A model generated the notes under the pieces. That model was not told the DNA's origin. It made no database searches and saw nothing but the letters and a program-made list of their open reading frames with translations. DNA of 64,000 bases from contig JAPWGK010000027.1 of the NCBI GenBank assembly GCA_029641185.1, forward strand, positions 1 through 64,000. The letters run 5' to 3'. This DNA comes from Pseudofabraea citricarpa. Lineage: Eukaryota > Ascomycota > Leotiomycetes > Helotiales > Dermateaceae. Both the position numbers and the translations under genes were made by a program. This document shows, one piece after another, positions 1-15,433 of this stretch; the stretch's first letter is position 1, and every line of letters starts with the position of its first letter.

Positions 1-3000
1 AAATAATAATAAATATAAACTAGATTATAACTTATAATATTAATATAATAAGCTTATTTAATATTAACCTTTAATAATAAGTTAAGCTCTTAGAATACTT
101 AGTATATAATTATATAATTACTAGTAGAAGTAACTAGAGATATTAAAACCTATAAATATAATTAATTATTAAATATATAAGATATTAATCCGAGTCGTTT
201 TATAAGCTAGATATTTAATAGTAAATATAAAAGATAATACTAGAGTACTTAAGAGATTAGAAACTTATAATAAATAATAGGTAATAGTTAGAATAATATA
301 ATAATACGAAAGTTAAAATCTTTAGGAAGATAAAATAACTAAAATAATAAGAATATTAGGAGGATTAGGAACTTATAAAAGATAAAAGATAATTATAATT
401 ATAATAATATATAATTTTAGGGGTTATCTAGAGATATATAAGTATATATATTACTAGAGGTATTAAGACTATTATTCGAATAATAAAGATATATTTTTAT
501 AAGCTTTAGTTTAAGTAAAAGATATAATATCTAAAGTTAGAAAAAGATTAAAAGAGATATTATAATAGTAGATATTAAAGAAACCCTAAGAACTAAAGAC
601 TAAAAGAATATAAGGCTTTAGTATTTTTATTTATAAATAATAGTTTTAAGAAATAACTTTAATCTTAGTATAAGTATAAAATAAGTAATTATATTAGATT
701 AAGTAAAGCTTTACTAAAAACTTAAGCTAAGATAAAAGAGCTTCTAGTTAATACTAGTAAGTATAAGTTATACTTAAAGCTAGAGAATATAAGAGAATAA
801 AAGAAGTAATATATTATTATACTAGAAAAAGGATTATTATTAATTAATTATTTATTTATTTTTAGTTTTTAATTTAATTAATAAAGTTTATATTATTTAT
901 ATTATTATTTATTTTCTAGTTAACTTTATAAGATAAATACTACTTATAATTTAATATAAGTATTCCTTTAGTTTATTAAAGTTATTATAAAAATTATATT
1001 TATTATAATAATATCTTAATAAAAAGATAATATCCTTAAGTTTAGATCTTAATTACCTCTTATTTATATTAAGTTTCTTATAATAATAAGTCTAATATAA
1101 AAAGTATATAAGAATTAAAATTATTCGCTTATCTAATATTTAATTAAAAACGTAATACTAGAACTCTCTAAAACTCGAGACTTAGGCTTTAGAAGTATAA
1201 ACGAAACCGAGTTTAAGTACTTAAATAAGAAATTAATTATCTTAGAAAAGCCTAAGAATAAGTAAGAAGTATAATATAGTTAATAAAATAAAAGTATAAA
1301 AGTAATAAAATAAGAGTTACTTATTTCTAGAAGAATTAATATAAAAAAAGTAAATCTTATATTATATCTAATTATAATATTAAATTTATTTTTCTAAAAA
1401 TATATAATAAAAGTAAATAATAGAAACTTAGAAGTAAAGCTTTCTTATTTAGATTATATTAATAGATATATATAATTTTAAGTTATTTCTTTTATATCTA
1501 ATATTTTAATAATATAAAACTAAGAGAGATTTAATCTTATCTTATAACTTATTTCTTAAAGTTATATATTATATATATATAAAAGATAAATATTTAAGTA
1601 AAATAAAAGCCTTAAACGTTTAGCTAAAAAGACTTTTACTTAGTTTTTCTAATTATTTTATAATTTATAACTTATTATTATCTTACTTAATTTTCTCTTA
1701 GTACTCGCTTAATATTTAACTTAAGCTTATATAACTTTAATCTAATATTATAATATTACCTTAAAAATATTCTTTTATTATTAATCTTTTTCTCTTACTT
1801 ATTTCTTCTTATAAACGAAAATAAAAGAAGAAAAGAAAGTTTTTAATATCTTTTTTAAACTTATTAAGCTTAAGAACCTTACTTAGCCTAAGAGTTTCTA
1901 GTAAGAAAAAGAAATAAATAATTATTTAGCCTAAGATAATATATAAGATTATATAAGTTATTTTAAAGGTTTATTCTCTTAGCTTTACTATTATTTCTTT
2001 TTTTAAGAAAATAAAAGCTACTAAGTTTATCTAATATTATAAACGAATAATATTTAATAAAAGTCTCTCTAATATTAAGCTAATTCTTAGATATCTTAAT
2101 TATTATTACTTACTAGTTTATTCTTATATTAAAGTATTAGATAATTTTAAGTAAAGAAATTAAATTACTTTTAAGGAAATATTCCTAGAGGAATAAGCTA
2201 ATTATAACTCTAAGTAATTTTAGTATACTATTAAGTTCTTAAATATTTTAGTTAATTATCTAAAAGAAGATATAACTAAAATCTTAGAATTCCTAAAGAT
2301 ATATAAATTAAGCTCTAAGCGATTACTTAGTAATAATTAACTAAGCTCTTATAAACAAGTACGTAAGCTTTTCTTTAGCTTTCTTAAAAATTATATTCTT
2401 ATTATTATAAAAAAAAAGAAGATTAAGTATAATAAACTAAAGACTTTTATATTTATAAAAATTTATAAGTTTACTAAGACTTATACCTAAGCTAAGAAAG
2501 ATCTTACTTATTTACTTAAGTAGGATAATAATAATATAACTATTATTAATAAGCTACTAGACCTCTAATTATATAATAATTTAAATAAGATATTTAACCT
2601 AATTATACTTTTTATACTAGTAGTTAATAACCTTATATAAACTATTATAGCCCTTAGTATAATACTTAGTAATATAATCGTAAAGATATAAGCCTCTAAA
2701 ATAACTCTTAATTATAATAAGATTAATAATATTACTAATATAATAGCTAAGATATTATTAGAAGATCGTATTACCTTTAAGATTATTATAATTAAGTATT
2801 AGAAAAAGAAGAATAAACTATTTACTACTACTAGTAAAGGTAATACTAGAGTTAATATATTAGAGATTAAGTTTTATAATAATAAACTAAAGCTACTTAA
2901 GTAATATAATAATTATAATATTAAAAAAAAGATTAATAAAATATATTATATAATAAAAGCGTATAATTATAAATATAATTCGAGTTATATAATAGGTATA

Positions 3001-5599
3001 AATCCTAGTACTAGTATTTATATTAGTATTTTATAGACCGGCTATTAATAGTTTAACTTTATAGATTAAAATCGTATTTATTAGTATTATAATAAACGCT
3101 TTTATTTCTCTAGTAATTATCTAATACTTACCTATTATATAAAAGTTAGAATTATTTATAAAAATAAAAGTAATAACTAAGTATATCTTAGTCTTATAAG
3201 ATTTAGTTTAATATTCTTTTAGAAAGCTAAGATATCTTAAGGTATTTTTACTAAAGAATAATATTTATATTATAATAATAATAAGATTTCTTATTATAAT
3301 TGATTTAAGGTACTTTAGCTTAAGAAGAATATAAAAACTAAATCTAATATTAATATTAAAGTAAGTAAATATAAGTTTACTAAGATTTATAAATATAAGA
3401 AAGAAGATATTATAATTAGCTTTATTAGTATATAAGATAATATTATAACTCTCTAGTATATAATATTAGTTACTAAATTTAAAGAAAAGCTAGACTCTTA
3501 TTATTAGTTATAATTAGTTATAATAAGTAAAAATAATAAGATTAAGTAAATTATATTTAATACTTTTATTATTATACTTATAAGCCTAAGAGATATCTTA
3601 GTAATTACTAACGCCTCTAGGAAAACTAAGTTAAATATAAGTATCTAAAAGAATACTAAAAAGCTAGAGAAAATTATTAAGTTTATTACTCTAATATCTA
3701 GAATTATAAATTTAGATATTTTAGAGTAAGTATTTTACTAATATAAACTAATTAATACTAAGATATCTAGATATAATAAGAAGCTCCTAAGTACTTAGGG
3801 AACTTTTATTAAGGACTTAATATAGCTAAGCTTAGATAATAATAAGATCTTAGAAGCTACTAAAACTAAGAAGAAAAAAGAATATAAGCCTTATATCTTA
3901 TAAGCTAAAATACTTAAAATATAATATATAATTATAAATTAGATAATTATACTTATATATAAATAAGCTTTTATTTTTAATTAAATAAACTTAGCTTAAG
4001 TTATAAGTATTAGCTACTATTAACTTTTAAGTAATATAATTTAAATTAATATACTAAAAGTTAAAGAGTTAAGTTTTCGTATAAGTATAAGCTTTCTTAT
4101 ATAAAATATAACTACTAGAATTAATATTCTATTATATTATATTAATAGCTTATACTTACTAGTTATTATCTATAATTATAATAATTAAAAGTTAATATAA
4201 GTAATAAGTATAATAGATATAAGTACTAAGATTAATATTATAACTTATAATATCTAGAGAAAAATTAGTCTTAGTATTAGAGAAAAGAAAAATCTTATAA
4301 CTATTAATTATAAGAGGATATCTTAGGTAATTCTTAGGGTTTATAATAATATATAACTAGATATTAGTAATATATAAGTAACCTTATATATCTATATAAT
4401 ATAATAATTAAGTTATAACTTAATACTTAGGTAATTATTTATATATAAAATAAAAGCGAGCTTAGAATAAAGCTTAAAAAAAGATTATAAAATATAAATT
4501 ATAGCTAATAATAATATTAATAGGATTAAGCTTTTATATCTTTATATTATTACTTATAAGTTTAAGACCTAAGTAATATAATAATAAGATCTAAAAGATA
4601 ACTTAGATTCTAAGAGTAACTTAAAAAACTAGATATTAATCTATTATAAAAGAAATAAATTAGAAGATATATAAATAAACCTCTTAAATATATATAAGAA
4701 ATCTTACTAAGAGAAAAGAAAAATAAGCCTAATATAAGGAAAATAATAAAAAGCTATAATATACTTATAAATATAAATATAAATAAAAAAGCTAATATTT
4801 TATTACGTTTATTATTAAAATAAAAGAAATATAAGAAGATTTAAGAAATACTTAAGCTAAATTATAAGCTTAAGAAAGTTTTCTTAGTTAAAATACTAAG
4901 ACTTAAGAGAGCTTAATAAATATTTACTAGAAGCTTACTAAGTATTTTATTAGTTTTCTTAAAGACTTTAATACTAGAAAGTAAGCTTAAGATACCTAAG
5001 AGTAAAAGAATAATAAGAGCGATTCTATAAAATCCTTTCTTCTTAAAAAGTAATTTATATATTATTAGTCTTAAAAGTCTATTAAAATTATAAGTATTTT
5101 ATAAAAGTATAATACTTTCTTCTTTTAAGATAAAATATAAAAGAAAAGTCTCGATTTTTTATAAGTAAAAAGCCTAAAAGATAAAACCTATAAATCTTAG
5201 AAGAAATATAAGAGTTAAGTTATTTAGTCTTAATAACTAAAAGGAAGTTATTAAGAAAATAAAAAAGTTATTACTTATTCTAGGTTCTTATAATAATTAG
5301 TTTAAGCCTTAATATATAAAATTTCTAAAGAGCTAAAAACTTATACTAAAGAGAATATAAGGCTTATTTATAAGTAATATATTAATCTTAAAAGAGAAAA
5401 AGATATTCTAAGAGATATTTTATAATAAGAAAGAAGTATTTTTATTTAACTAATTAAAAAAAGAACTTATAAAGCTAAAAGTTACTAAGTTATAAGAAAT
5501 TAAAATAATATTATATAAAATATAATAGATATAAAACTTTCTAATTACTAAGGGATTTTATAAAATTATATATAAGATAATAAGCGAGCGTATTATTAA

Positions 5600-8000
5600 T
5601 AATATATTAGAAAGCTATTATAAGTCGTATAAAAACCTATAGTTTCTAGTTATAAAAAAAAAGCTAAATAAATATAAACTTATAAGTATAACTATAAAAT
5701 ATAATATAATAATAATTAAAGATATTAACTTTCTTTTATTAATAGATTCTTTTATAAAAGAATTCGTATACTTTTAGATTATTAGCTTAATCGATTTATT
5801 TTTTAGTTATAATTAAATCTTATTAGCTAAGTAAAATAAAAACTTAATCGCTTTTTTTATAAATAATATTAGATTACTAAGAGTTATTACTCTTATATAA
5901 GACGTAATAAATTTAATAGCTTAGTTTATATATATTATATCTAAAATACTTTTTTCCTTAAATTCTTATATTATTAAATTATTTCTTAATAATATTAGTA
6001 TTAAAGAATCTTATTTATAATATAATAATAAAAAAGTTCTTTTAGGAGTTTAATAATTTATAATAAAATATATATAAAACCTTAGTAAGATATTACTTAA
6101 GCTTAAGAAAATAAATTTAATTATTAGTCCTAAGTCTAAGTTTTATATAAAAGGTATTAAAGTTATTAAATTTATTTATAACCCTAAAAGTAAATTACTT
6201 ATTAATATAAAAATTATAAAATTAGTTAATTAGCTAGATCTAACTAATACTAAAGAGGTTTATATCTTCTTAGGAATTTATATATATTATTATATCTAGG
6301 TTAAAACCTTTATACTTATAATAAAACTATTATATAATTTATTAAAAAAAAATATAATATTTAAGTAAGATAAAAGGTATTAGAGGGTTAAACTAAAGCT
6401 TATTAAAGCGTTAATAAAAGCTTTTTATCTTATTATAATTAATTATAAGCTTAAAGTAAGAATAATTTATATTATTATTAATATAAGTCTAAATAACTAG
6501 GGAGATATACTCTTATAAGATAATAAAAATAAGAAGAAATATCTAAGTAAATATAAGTTAGAGATATAAAATCTAGCTAAGTATAATTATAATACTACTA
6601 AATATAAATATAAAAGTATTCTTAAGATACTTAAGAAAATAAAAGAATATATTATTAGAGTATATTTTATATTTAAGATAAATACTAATATTTTTATTAC
6701 TTAGCTTAATAATATTACTTTAGATATACCTAGTATATTATTAATAAAATAAATTACCTAGATTTAGTTATTCGACTTTAAAATCGTATATATACCTAGT
6801 AAAAAGAATAAAGCTATAAATATATTATCTTATTATTTTATTATAAAAGAGAAACTTAAAGATAAAAAGTAAAAGAAAAAGATTAATAATTATATTATCT
6901 TTTAACTTAGCTTTCTTTAAATAATATTTATTTTAAGATCTTATACTCGCTTAAACGCTAAAATAAGTATTATCTTCTAGGGTAAATAAAGCCTTAAGTT
7001 AAAATAGATTATTATATTTCTTATAACTTTTAAGAGATTAGCTAATATTAGAGATAAAAAATAATTAATATTTTAATAATATATTATAAGATTCTAAGTA
7101 TACTAAAGTATATTATAATAAAAACCTACTAGGAGCAAGTATAAATAATATATTATTAATAATCTAAAAAAGCAAGTAAATATTATTAAAAAGTTATATA
7201 ATAAAAAGATATATAAGAGATAAAAGGTAATATATACGAAAGTAATAAAATATTACTTCTAGAAAAGATATTATAAATAGATAAAAGTATATATAATATT
7301 ATATCTCTAGTATTAATTTAGATTATATAATATTACTTATAAGATAATTTATATAACTAAAGTATTATATATATACTATAAATAATATCTAGATATTATT
7401 AATCTTCTATTAAGTATAAGTAAGTTATTTATTATTAATATATATAAGAAGATATTAGATATAATTATAAGGTGTATTATCTCTAAAATAAATTCTACTT
7501 ATATTATAACTTTTATTAAAAAGGATATTCTTTATATTTATAATATATTTAAGATATTTATTATTAATAAAAGACCTAAGAATTAGGAAAGCTTTAATAA
7601 TCTTATATTTAAGCTTAAGTTTATTAAAGTATAAGTAAATACTTATAATTCTTATACTTAAGGCTTAATTAAAAGAAATTACTTTAATATTAAAGCGGCT
7701 TTATCTAAGATTATAAATAAGATATTTAAGAATTAGCTAAGATATATTAAGAAAGTTTATTTTATAGATAATATTATAATAAGAGCTTTTATAAGACTTA
7801 TTATATTTTATTTATAATTTAGCTTTAAGATTATATTTATTATTAAAAGTAAGTACCTAATATAATAATATCTAAGGTAAAACTTAATTAAAAAGATAAA
7901 TAAAAAGTTTTTAATTATTTTATATATTAAGTAACTTAAAATCTATAATAAATATATACTAAAGGTTTTACTAATAAAATAATATAAACGCTAAAAATTA
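5600..8000 (+). mobile_element. Ty3/gypsy-type pol remnant (RT then integrase)
   Basis: Forward translation, ignoring RIP-made stops, still shows a reverse transcriptase. About 5,765-6,060 reads like the DLF-SGY-x-QI, TAF and LPQGATN blocks of gypsy enzymes with C-to-T damage. About 6,120-6,330 reads like the segment ending in a W-x-x-x-TN-x-KEV-x-x-FLG-x-x-x-YY block. About 7,440-7,900 reads like the end of a retroviral-type integrase (GLI-KR-x-x-FNIK-AALSK). RT before integrase is the gypsy order. TGG codons appear as TAG, as RIP predicts. The element must start further left and may end near the purine run at 9,007-9,021, but I could not find its LTRs. Confidence 0.7.
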
Positions 8001-9529
8001 AAAGAAGCTATTAACTATAATTATATCTTATAAAAAGAATTACTTCTTAAAAGGAATATTATTCTTATATTTAATATTATATAAGAAACTAATATATTAA
8101 AATAATAAGTATTTAATTTTAGGTAAAAAGACTTATATATAATCTTAAAAGCTAATAATAAGAAAGATACTTATTAGCTTAGTAAAATAAATATAACTCT
8201 TTTTTATAATACTTATATAAGATATAAATTAAAGAAATTTATTTAAAGAGAAAATATTTATATTTCTATTAATAGTATTAAGTCTTTTAAAAATAAAGCT
8301 ATTATTAGAATACTAATATATCTAAACCTTAGAGACTCTAATAAGCTTTTACTAAGCCCTAAGATAAAGCTTATTAGTAACTTACCTAGTCTTTTAAACT
8401 TACTCTTATAATTATAAGAGTAACCTAATAATCTTAGGCTAACTTTCTAAGTATTAGCTAAGATAAGTTAGCTAAATAATATATAAGAAACCTTTTTAAA
8501 AAAAGCTAATAATAATAAGATTAATATAATTATTAAAAGTACTAAAAAAGAAGTACTAGAAGAAGCTCTTATTATATAATCTTAAGTAATTATATAAGTT
8601 ACTTATATAAAAGAGATTTTTAGATAATAAGAACTTAATAAATAATAAGAATTAATTTTATATAAAAAAAAGCTAGTAGTTATAATTAGGTAAGAAATTA
8701 GCTATAATATACTAATAATAATATATAAAAGACTAAGAGTAAGACGCTTCTCTAAAGTATCTTTTTTATTCCTAGCTAATATATAATATTTTAATATCTA
8801 GTATTTTAAAGGAAAAACTATAATTAGCTTAAGGTTTAAATATCTTTTAGAAGTTTCTCTTATTTAATATTTTACTAATAAATTTCCTTTTATATTATTA
8901 TTATTATTTTTATATATTATTTATTTAAGTTTAGTTTTAATTTTTTAATTTAAGTATTATTTTTTTATTCTTTTTTTTCTATAATTAAGAGACAACTAAT
9001 ATATTAGGGGAAAAAAAAGAGAATCCTTAAATTATAAAAAGTCCTTTAGGAATTAGAAGTTATAATAAGACTCTAAGAGTTTTTACTAAGTATATATTAA
9101 GTACTCTAGGTATTATTAATAAATCTACCTAGATAATTTTTTAATTAATTTTAAATAAAATTTATACGAATATAAGATAAGAATATTATAAATTATTAAG
9201 TAAAATAATACTTTAATTTTATAAGTATAAATTTATCTATTTATATAAATATATAATTATATATAAGACTAGATATTAAAAAATAAAAACTTTAAATCTA
9301 GAAATAATCTATTATTATAAATACTTAAATAAAAACTTTATAAGAGTAAAATATAAAAGGATTTCTTACTAAGACTCTTAGATTATATATAAAATCTACT
9401 TAGTAGATTTCTTAAACTTATTAAAATTATTATAAAAGCGAATTAACTTATCTTAACTATTATTATTACTAAGCTTAATAAAAGTAATAATAAAAGTAGA
9501 TATAAGAATAATAATAATAGAAATATTAC

Positions 9530-9700
9530 TAATAGGCTTTTTCTTTAAATAATTAGTTTTCTTAAGAATCTCTAGAGCTTTATTATACTCTTTATAAGCT
9601 TTATAAAGCTCTAAGTAATCCTTAGGAAATAATAGAAGATCTTTCTTATAAAAGTAATTATAAATTATTAGTATAATTTATTTTAAATTATATATAATAT
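9530..9700 (-). other. Minus-strand open stretch in RIP block, origin unknown
   Basis: Read on the minus strand this stretch is open for about 45 codons and is rich in Lys, Leu and Tyr. It suggests a degraded coding region of another repeat in the otherwise undeciphered 9.0-13.1 kb segment. I do not recognise the family. Confidence 0.25.
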
Positions 9701-12700
9701 TAATCGAAATCTAAAGCTCGCTTAAGTATATATCTAATCCCTTAGTTATTTTATCCTTTTTATTCTTAGTATTATAAAAGTAATATAATATAAATATTTT
9801 ATTTCGAATCTTAAGAATAAAAATATCTAACTTATTAAAGTACTTAAGCTAAGATAAGGTTAACTAAAGTTATATAAGTTAAAAATAAGTTACTTATATA
9901 AATATAATATTTTAAGTAATTAAAACTAATAATATAAGAATTATATCTATTATCTAAAGAATAAGAATAATTAAGTAATATAATAGGTATAAAAAAGACT
10001 CTCTTAATATAAAGAGAATATAAGAATAATTTTATAAGAGCTTTTAGCTTTCTAGAAGATAATAAAAAAGCAAAAATAATATTAGAAGTATTATAATACG
10101 ATTACTTTAAAAGTAAAGAAATCTAGTTATTATTAGAATTAAAAAAACGCTTTAAAGTATTCTTTAGGTATATAAGAATCTTTTATTAAGAGTATACTTT
10201 ATAAGATAAGGAAATAAAAAGAGATTCTTTTTTTTTTTTTTTTCTTTCTAGTTATTATCTTTATTATAAGAATTACTATTAATATTTATACTTATATCCT
10301 TAGCTTATTAATTAATAGCCTTATTAATATAATTAAAGTCGCTAATATTAAAGGGATTAATATTTTTATTAATAATAAAAGTAATAATATTCTTAGAAGT
10401 ACTTATATTATCTTTTAGATTTATAACTAAGTCTTTTAAAGCTATAACTTTATTATCTTTCTCTTTAGCCTAGAAAAGTAGGTATAACTTAACCTAATAA
10501 TATAATTACTTACGCTTTTTAACTAGAATATTAAACTAATTTTCTTTTAATCTAATTAAAGTAATAGGTAATATAATTCTAGTATTAGATATAAGAGGCT
10601 AAGTTAAAGCCCGACTTTATAATTAAGTCTAATAACTAAGAGTTAAAATACTAGTAAACAAAGAGTTTATATTACTTAATAGTTAATTACCCTTTAATTT
10701 AAGAGTTACTAGAATAATTTTCTTAATTATAAAGTCTAAGTATTACTTTAAATTATAAACTTAATCTTCTAGAATAATATCTATAAATTTTAGAAGCTTC
10801 TTTTAAATAAACTTAAGATTATTAGTAATAACTTTCTTTTTTTAATAAATATAAAATAAGTTCTTTATATTATATATTAAGTTTTATAAATACTTAGTTA
10901 ATACTTAATAAAGTCTTATAAAGTAGAAAAATAAATTTACTAGAAGGTAATTAATAAACTAAAGCTTTTTATCTTACTTCTTAATATAAAAGCTCTTTTA
11001 TAAAGCTAAGATTTTTTTTAAGCGATTATAAGTAAGCTTTCTTACTTTTAACTTATTTTTATTTAAGAAGTTAAATAAGATATCTAGTATAATCTCTTTC
11101 TTATTTTCTTAAGCTAAAACTTCCTTCTAAGACTAAAATTAATAGCTAGATAATAAATAAGAAAACTAAGAAACTTATAAAAGAAGATATAAGTTTTATA
11201 AAAATAATATAATAAAACTTATAAATAGTAATTAGATAATTATAATACTCTAGTAAAAGATTTTAAGTATTATTAGATAAACCTAATTTATAATATATAT
11301 CCTTTAATACCTAGAATAAGTTTTCCTTTAGAAATATATTATATAAAACTTTAAAAATAAAAGCTATTATTTTATCTTTATTATTAAGTATATTAAATAA
11401 AAAGTAATTATATTCTAGGGTTATAAGAGTTTTAGCTTATTATTATATTATTTTACTAATAGTATCTTATTTTATAGGTTATATATTCTTAGGATTATTA
11501 GAGATAATCGAATTATTAAAAGTAAAAGAATATTCGAGTAAACTTAGCTTTATATAAAATTTATACTAATAATCTACTATTAGCTTAAAGATAATTTATT
11601 ACTTAGTAAGAAAGAAACTAGTCTTAAGTAAATTAAAAGTATTATATAAGATATTAAAATCTAAGAGTATAAGAATTAAGTTAAAGTATATACTTATTAA
11701 TTTATTAGTATTTATAATTATCTTCTTCTTTAGAATAAAAATAACTTATATAAGAATTAGCTTAAGCTTAAATATAATAGTTTAGGGAGTATATCTTTTC
11801 GAAACTATAAGTATTCTTATAATTACTTAGTATATAAAATACTCTAATAAAGTATTATTTATCTTTTATAAGATAATCTAGTAAAACTTTTATAAAATAA
11901 AATAAAATAAAAAACTTATATAAAAGAATATAAGTATATATATTATCTTTTATTATAATAATAGGTTCTTATATTTAATATAAGCGCTTATAATTAATTA
12001 TATAAACCTTTATTAAGCCTTTATAAAAGATAATAAGAGGAAGAAAAATAAACTTATTATATTAAAATAATTTATAATTAGCTTCTTAAGAATAAAATTA
12101 AAAATTTCGTACTTAGATTAAAGCTATAATATAAGAAATAATTAGTATAAAAAAAGAATAATATATATTACTAACTTATATAATAAGATTAATAATAGAT
12201 AATTTAAGAACTAGAGATAAGAATTATAAAAAAGCTTATTATATCTAAAAGTAAAAAGATAAATATATTAGAGATTAAAAGAAAAGAATAATAGAAACTT
12301 AGTAGGATATTATAAAGTTAAAGTTATAAAGATATTTTAGTTTAATTCGAATAAAAGAAGCAAAAGAATTTATAAGTAAGAGATAATTTAGCTAAAATAC
12401 TTTTTTTCTATATAATAAAAGATAAATATTATAATTATAATTAAAAAGAAGAATATAATATTAAATTAATCTTTAGAAGATAAGAATAATAAATATTAAA
12501 GTTTATAATATATTTAAACGAAAAGAAAAAAGAACTATAATTTTATATCTTAAGTTAAAGGATTTTTTATAATTAAAACGCTTAATTTTATACTAAGAGT
12601 AATAATTCTTATAAGAGATCTAAGCTAAGAATAACTTAACTAGTTATTAGGAGTATTTATTAGAGAAATATAAGTTTATTTATTATAAGAGAAAAGTAAT

Positions 12701-13154
12701 CTAAGAGTTATAAGATTATCTTTTAGGAGATAATTAAAAAAATAGATTATAATAGCCTAGAATTATAAGAGATATATATCTTATACTTTAACTTTAATTT
12801 ATTAAAGATAAGAGATACCTAATAGTATTATAAGAAAAGCTATTATATAAGAGACGAATATAATAGGGTTATATACTTGATTTTATTACTTTTTTTACTT
12901 TTATAAGAAGTTATTATTATCTTAGGTACTATTATATAAGAGTTTTATAAGTATTTTTTAAGCGCTCTAAGAGTTATATATTATTATTTATACTTTATTA
13001 TTATAGTTAATTAACTACTTTTTTTTCCTTCTACTTTTATAACTATTAATTCGATTACTAAATATATCTTATATATAATTATATATATTATATTAGTTAT
13101 TAGTTATATTTATAATATTATAAATTTAGATATACTCTAATATTTATTATCTTA

Positions 13155-15433
13155 TTATAATATTTATTATACAAATACCTTATAAAACTTAGAACTACTA
13201 AAGAAAAGCGCTTAATAATTAATATTATAATATTATATTAATTATATAAGAGAAAAAAGCTTATAAAAGTTTATTAGATAAATAAACTTAATAACTTAGC
13301 TAATATTATAATAAAAAAGAAAGCTAATAATACTCTTAAAAAATTCCTTAATAATAATAAGATTTTTATACGAATTAATAAGTAAGTTAAAAGAAAAGAA
13401 AAATAACTAGAAAATAAGAATTTTTATATATTATTATATTAATTTTATTTTAGAATTTATTTTCGTTTATATTTTTAGTTATTTATTTAAATATTTATTT
13501 ATTTGAAATTAGAAAAAGTAAATAAATATTATTTTTTATACGAAAATAAAAAGCTAGGTAAAAGAAAAAAGCTAAGGTATAATAATATTATTATAATTAT
13601 TATTATTATTTATATTAATATTAGTTTTATTATTACCTTTATTATTATTATTAGTATTATTATAAGAGTTACCTAAAATATAATTAAGATTACTATTATT
13701 ACTATTATTATTAGAACTATTAGATTAATAATTAATATTATTATTATTCTTTAAATTAATCTAAGTATTTATAAGGTTAATAATATTTTTATTACTAGAA
13801 CGTATACGAACTAAGTTATATAAAGAGTTTTCTTTTTTAGTAATTAACTAAGTAAGAATAATATAATAAATCTCCTAATATATATATTATTAGATAATTA
13901 TAACTTTTACTTATATAATAATAATAAAAGAAATAAAACTAAAGTATTTATAAATATTAGGATAATATTTACTAGAGAGATTTTAATAAGAAATATTATA
14001 CGGATTTATTATAGCTTATAAACCTAATAAAAAAGAAACTATTACCTAAAGTTAATTAATTATAAAATATAAAAGAAGTATTTAGGAAATAAACTTATAA
14101 TACTTATAATAATAACTAAATTAACTTATTAGATATCTTTTATATATTTTATTATTAATCTTAATTTTATATATATAATAAGATAAAAAGTAAGACTTAT
14201 AATAATTACTAGGAATATATATAATATATTATTAATTTATTTATAAATAATCTACTTTTTCTAAAAACTAAACTAAAAAACTAAAGATACGTTAAAGATA
14301 AGTTTAATTAATATATATATTAATTAGATTATATCTTCTAGTTATAATAAGAATAATAACTTTATATAATTATCCTTAGAAATAATACTACTAAAAGATA
14401 TAATTAGATTTAGCTAAATAATAAATAATAATAATATAATAAATAATAAATAACTAAGAGTACTAGGGATAAATTCGTATTATTTTTCTATTATATATAT
14501 TAAATATATAATCTTACGCTTCTAGAATAAAGTTATTAAAATTATTATAATTAATTATATTAAAAAGATTAATATCCTTTTTATAATTAAATATTATATT
14601 TTTTATAAGATTAAGTTAATAACCCGAAATATACTAAAGGTAAGAATATATAATATAAAAGTAATATATATAAAGTTAAAGAGAAAAAAAAAGAAAAAAA
14701 AAGATAAATAATTAATTATAAGTAAAAAGAAAAAAAAAGTAAAGTTTAATTATTAATAAGAAAAAAAGAAAGAGGTTAAGTAAGAAATTCCTAGGTATTT
14801 ATAATTATAAAAAAGCTAAGTAATTACTTAAATAATAATTTACTTAGTATAAAGTAATTTATTTAACTTCTAAGGTAATTTATAACTATTAAATATTAAT
14901 TTATATAATTATTCGTTTTATTTATTAAGAGATAAAATTAATAGTTTACCTAAGCTAAAGTTATTCTTTAGAAGCCTAGTATACGATTTACTAATATTAT
15001 ATAATATTTTTCTTATATTTATTTAGTAGATTATTTTCTTATATTAAGTATTTTCTTATTTATATTTCTTATATTTATAAGTTTAACGTTTATAAGTATT
15101 TATCTTTAGTTTCTTAGTTACTTATATTTTCTTAGTAATAATTATCTATAATATTATACTTATATAATATTATTTTATATAAGATATAATTTAATTTAAT
15201 ATTCCTTAAAAAAGAAAAAAATTATTAGTATTAAAAGGATTATATACTTTTTATTCGTATCTCTTAAGTTATAAGTATTTAATTAAGTCTTAGTACTTCG
15301 TACGAATAATATATTATATATATATTATTATATTTGTAAATAAATAAACGAATTAACTAAGTATTAATATATATTTATAATTATATATATATTATTTATA
15401 TATATATATAACTATAAGATAATTATACTAATA
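13155..15433 (+). mobile_element. Copia-type LTR element, copy A (3' fragment)
   Basis: This segment aligns along its length with 22,560-24,799 of copy B. It includes the RNase H-like end of pol (about 13,180-13,390) and a 3' LTR at 15,229-15,433 that begins TATTA and ends TAATA. The 5' part of the element is absent: similarity to copy B stops near 13,155. Confidence 0.8.
15229..15433 (+). repeat. LTR of copy A
   Basis: A 205 bp copy of the LTR also found at 16,877, 24,591, 37,675 and 41,118. It is preceded by a purine-rich run (15,207-15,221) of the polypurine-tract type. Confidence 0.8.
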